Positions 29,468 through 64,000 of a DNA stretch of 64,000 nt are shown here, piece after piece. Origin of the DNA: Certhia americana (lineage: Eukaryota > Chordata > Aves > Passeriformes > Certhiidae); NCBI GenBank assembly GCA_018697195.1, contig CM031866.1:6671907-6735906 (forward strand), written 5' to 3'. The notes under the pieces are model-generated. The model saw only the letters and a list, made by a program, of their open reading frames with translations, was not told where the DNA came from and ran no database searches. The translations under genes and the position numbers were made by a program. The stretch's first letter is position 1; every line of letters begins with the position of its first letter.

Positions 29468-29644
29468 AACACGCACCGGAACAGGCTGCCCAGAGAGGCT
29501 GCGGAGTTTCCCTCACCGCAGATATTCCAGAACCATCGGGATGTAATCCTATGCTCTAGCACGACCCTGTTTAAGCAGGGAGGCTGAACCAGGGGGCGCA
29601 GGGCGGGCCCTTCCAGCCTGCCCCACTCTGTGGCTCTGCGATCC
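29468..29644 (+). mobile_element. CR1 LINE 3'-end remnant
   Basis: Sequence from GGAACAGGCTGCCCAGAGAG through a degenerate ...CCTGTTTAAGCAGGGAGGCTG and CCCTTCCAGCCTG to CTCTGTGGCTCTGCGAT follows the 3' terminal part of avian CR1 in sense orientation, including the decayed terminal TTCTGTGATTCTGTG-like octamers. It is strongly diverged, so old. It abuts the FANCI promoter. Confidence 0.75.
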
Positions 29645-29670
29645 AGCAGCCAGCATCCCCACCGGCCCCC

Positions 29671-29687
29671 GCGGGACTCGAACCCGC
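29671..29687 (-). other. tRNA T-arm-like hairpin with B-box
   Basis: The minus strand reads GCGGGTTCGAGTCCCGC, a perfect 5-bp stem and 7-base loop matching the tRNA T-arm and the pol III B-box. No matching D-arm, anticodon arm or acceptor strand is found upstream, so this is not a tRNA gene; it is either a remnant or chance. Confidence 0.4.
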
Positions 29688-29787
29688 AGCCTCAGGGGCG
29701 GGAAGCGCGCGCCGGGGGCGGGAGCTGTTCCCCGGGTGACGCGCGGGCATTTCCGGGCGGGAATTTCGGGGGACGGAGCTGCGGCCC

Positions 29788-29829
29788 CACAACCTCACAA
29801 CCCCACAACCTCACAACCCCACAACCTCA
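29788..29829 (+). repeat. FANCI: CACAACCTCACAACCC tandem repeat in FANCI leader
   Basis: About 2.6 copies of a 16-bp C/A-only unit end 13 bases before the FANCI ATG. Such C/A-rich leader sequence should be unstructured in the mRNA. Confidence 0.8.
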
Positions 29830-29842
29830 GCCCCACGGCCCC

Positions 29843-53290
<23,448 letters not shown>

Positions 53291-53380
53291 ACTGGGGTTG
53301 CTGCCACTGCCTCCTCTCACAGTGCCTGTTCCATGGTTGACTCGCCTTGGTCTCGGAGGCTGCAGATCTGGAGATGATGG

Positions 53381-53386
53381 TTTATT
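53381..53386 (-). terminator. POLG: POLG poly(A) signal AATAAA
   Basis: TTTATT on the plus strand, 261 bases beyond the POLG stop. POLG transcripts should end near 53360, only ~70 bp from the FANCI stop codon. Confidence 0.6.
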
Positions 53387-53646
53387 GCTTCTCTTGCCAA
53401 ACACTTATGCCTTCTTCAATTGTGTCCATGGGAGCAACTCTGGCCCCTGTCTCAGGTTTTACAGCTTGCTGCTGCCATCAGACGTGCCTCTGCTGTTTGA
53501 ATGTGCTGCTACAAAAATCTTCCCCAGGAACATCCCTTCTTACAGCAAAATGGAAAGGGAGCAACTGGGATCAAAAGATGTGCTTCTGAAAGGACAGGGA
53601 GGCTTTGGCACACGGTCTGGACAATTGTCCTGGCACTTTGGTGTCA

Positions 53647-63337
<9,691 letters not shown>

Positions 63338-63360
63338 GGTCCTCCCTGCTCCGGGATGTG

Positions 63361-63886
63361 CTGCGGGGGGAGAAAAGGCGAGGGGTGAGCTCAGCACTGA
63401 CCATCACCCCCGCCATGCACGCACTGTCCTGTACAGTCCCACACTCTTCTCTACAGCTGTACCCCCCTACAGCCGTTCCCCCCCTACAGCTGTACCCCAT
63501 ATAGCTCTGTCCCCATACAGACTTTTTCTCTCATATAGCTGTATCCCCATACAGCTGTTTCCCCCCTACAGCTGTACCCCCCTACAACTGTACCACCCTA
63601 CAGCTGTACCCCCCTACAGCCATGCTCCGCTATAGCCGTGCCCCATATAGCTCTGTCCCCATACAGACCTCTTCTCTCCTACAGCTGTATCCCCCCATAC
63701 AGCTGTTTTCCCCATACAGATGTTTTGCCCATACAGCCGTTCCCGCACACAGATGTTTCCCCATACAGACGTCTCCCACCATACAGCCTTGCTCCCCGTA
63801 CAGCCGTGCCCCCCATACAGATGTCGGTTCGTGCAGATATTTCCCCCATACAGATGTTTTCCCCCCAAATTCCCTCCCGCTCCCAC
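63361..63886 (-). other. POLG: POLG intron 1
   Basis: Runs from the probable non-coding exon 1 donor (63885-63886 read on minus) to the acceptor before the ATG exon. Most of it is the minisatellite described separately. Confidence 0.6.
63451..63866. repeat. Minisatellite of ~15-17 bp units (YATACAGCTGTNCCCC)
   Basis: Around 25 degenerate copies of a unit with core TACAGCTGTA or TACAGATGTT followed by a C run. Units containing the palindrome CAGCTG alternate with variants. A larger block beginning CATATAGCTCTGTCCCC at 63498 recurs at 63644, a ~146-bp higher-order period. Confidence 0.92.
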
Positions 63887-64000
63887 CTGGATCCCGCAAG
63901 CGCCGCCGGGGCCTGGACCCGCGGGCAGATCCAAACCAGGGCGCCCGGGGGAGCTTCCGGCCGCCGTGACGTCCCGTCCCGTCCCGCCCCCCTCCCGTGC
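63887..64000 (-). promoter_or_regulatory. POLG: POLG promoter and non-coding exon 1 (probable)
   Basis: GC-rich, TATA-less. Read on the minus strand it carries a GGGGCGGGAC GC-box (63980-63989), a TGACGTC-type CRE at 63967-63973, an ETS-like CCGGAAG (63954-63960), then leader sequence ending GGATCCAG with donor GTGGGA at 63886. ETS/NRF2-type sites are common in promoters of mitochondrial maintenance genes. Start site inferred; the promoter may continue past the window. Confidence 0.5.

Larger units (their letters stand above)
29645..29842 (+). promoter_or_regulatory. FANCI: FANCI promoter and 5'UTR (CpG-rich, TATA-less)
   Basis: CpG-dense sequence immediately before the start codon. It holds an E2F-like GCGGGAA (29757-29763), an overlapping ETS-like TTCCGG (29751-29756) and a TGACGCG CRE-like element (29737-29743). 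E2F and ETS sites suit an S-phase DNA-repair gene. The exact start site and whether a separate non-coding exon exists cannot be decided from sequence. Confidence 0.55.

Noticed and set aside
29665..29745. tRNA gene on the minus strand upstream of FANCI
   Set aside because: Only the T-arm is present. No D-arm, anticodon arm or pairing acceptor strand can be drawn from the preceding 70 bases.
27600..29842. Shared bidirectional promoter for RLBP1 and FANCI
   Set aside because: The inferred start sites are about 2 kb apart, and the genes have unrelated expression (retina-specific versus cell-cycle). Separate promoters fit better.

Overview
The window is ordinary, well-preserved vertebrate nuclear DNA and almost certainly avian. 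It holds split genes with GT-AG introns, CR1 LINE fragments typical of birds, compact introns, and proteins whose numbering fits a bird. For example, the FANCI ubiquitination lysine falls at residue 525, which I recall as the chicken number. The gene order ABHD2(+) - RLBP1(-) - FANCI(+) - POLG(-) is the order at human 15q26.1, so this is a conserved syntenic block. I could not resolve the species. All four reading frames were rebuilt exon by exon. Exon lengths and phases close perfectly, and no gene carries a frameshift or internal stop.

Layout. 1-20.57 kb: the 3' part of ABHD2, with eight coding exons and a 3'UTR of about 5 kb; the first ~65 codons lie left of the window. 20.57-22.53 kb: a spacer with nothing recognisable. 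22.53-27.6 kb: RLBP1 on the minus strand, complete, seven coding exons, 316 aa, plus a probable non-coding exon 1. 27.6-29.84 kb: intergenic/regulatory DNA with a perfect CArG box, four CACGTG boxes, a CR1 remnant, and the CpG-rich FANCI promoter. 29.84-53.29 kb: FANCI, complete, 37 coding exons, 1341 aa. 53.65-63.34 kb: POLG on the minus strand, complete, 22 coding exons, 1202 aa, followed by intron 1 with a CAGCTG-containing minisatellite and a GC-rich promoter at the right edge.

The genes do not form one pathway. ABHD2 is a serine hydrolase, RLBP1 a visual-cycle retinoid carrier, FANCI an interstrand-crosslink repair clamp subunit, and POLG the mitochondrial replicase. The most structured relationship is the tail-to-tail FANCI/POLG pair. 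The last POLG coding exon sits 357 bp beyond the FANCI stop codon, inside the likely long FANCI 3'UTR, and the FANCI stop itself overlaps an AATAAA hexamer.

I did not find a new biological system. The points worth a second look are the POLG GC-AG intron, the FANCI/POLG 3'-end arrangement, the POLG intron 1 minisatellite, the altered FANCI EDGE motif, the E-box cluster between RLBP1 and FANCI, and the shortened POLGARF-like frame.
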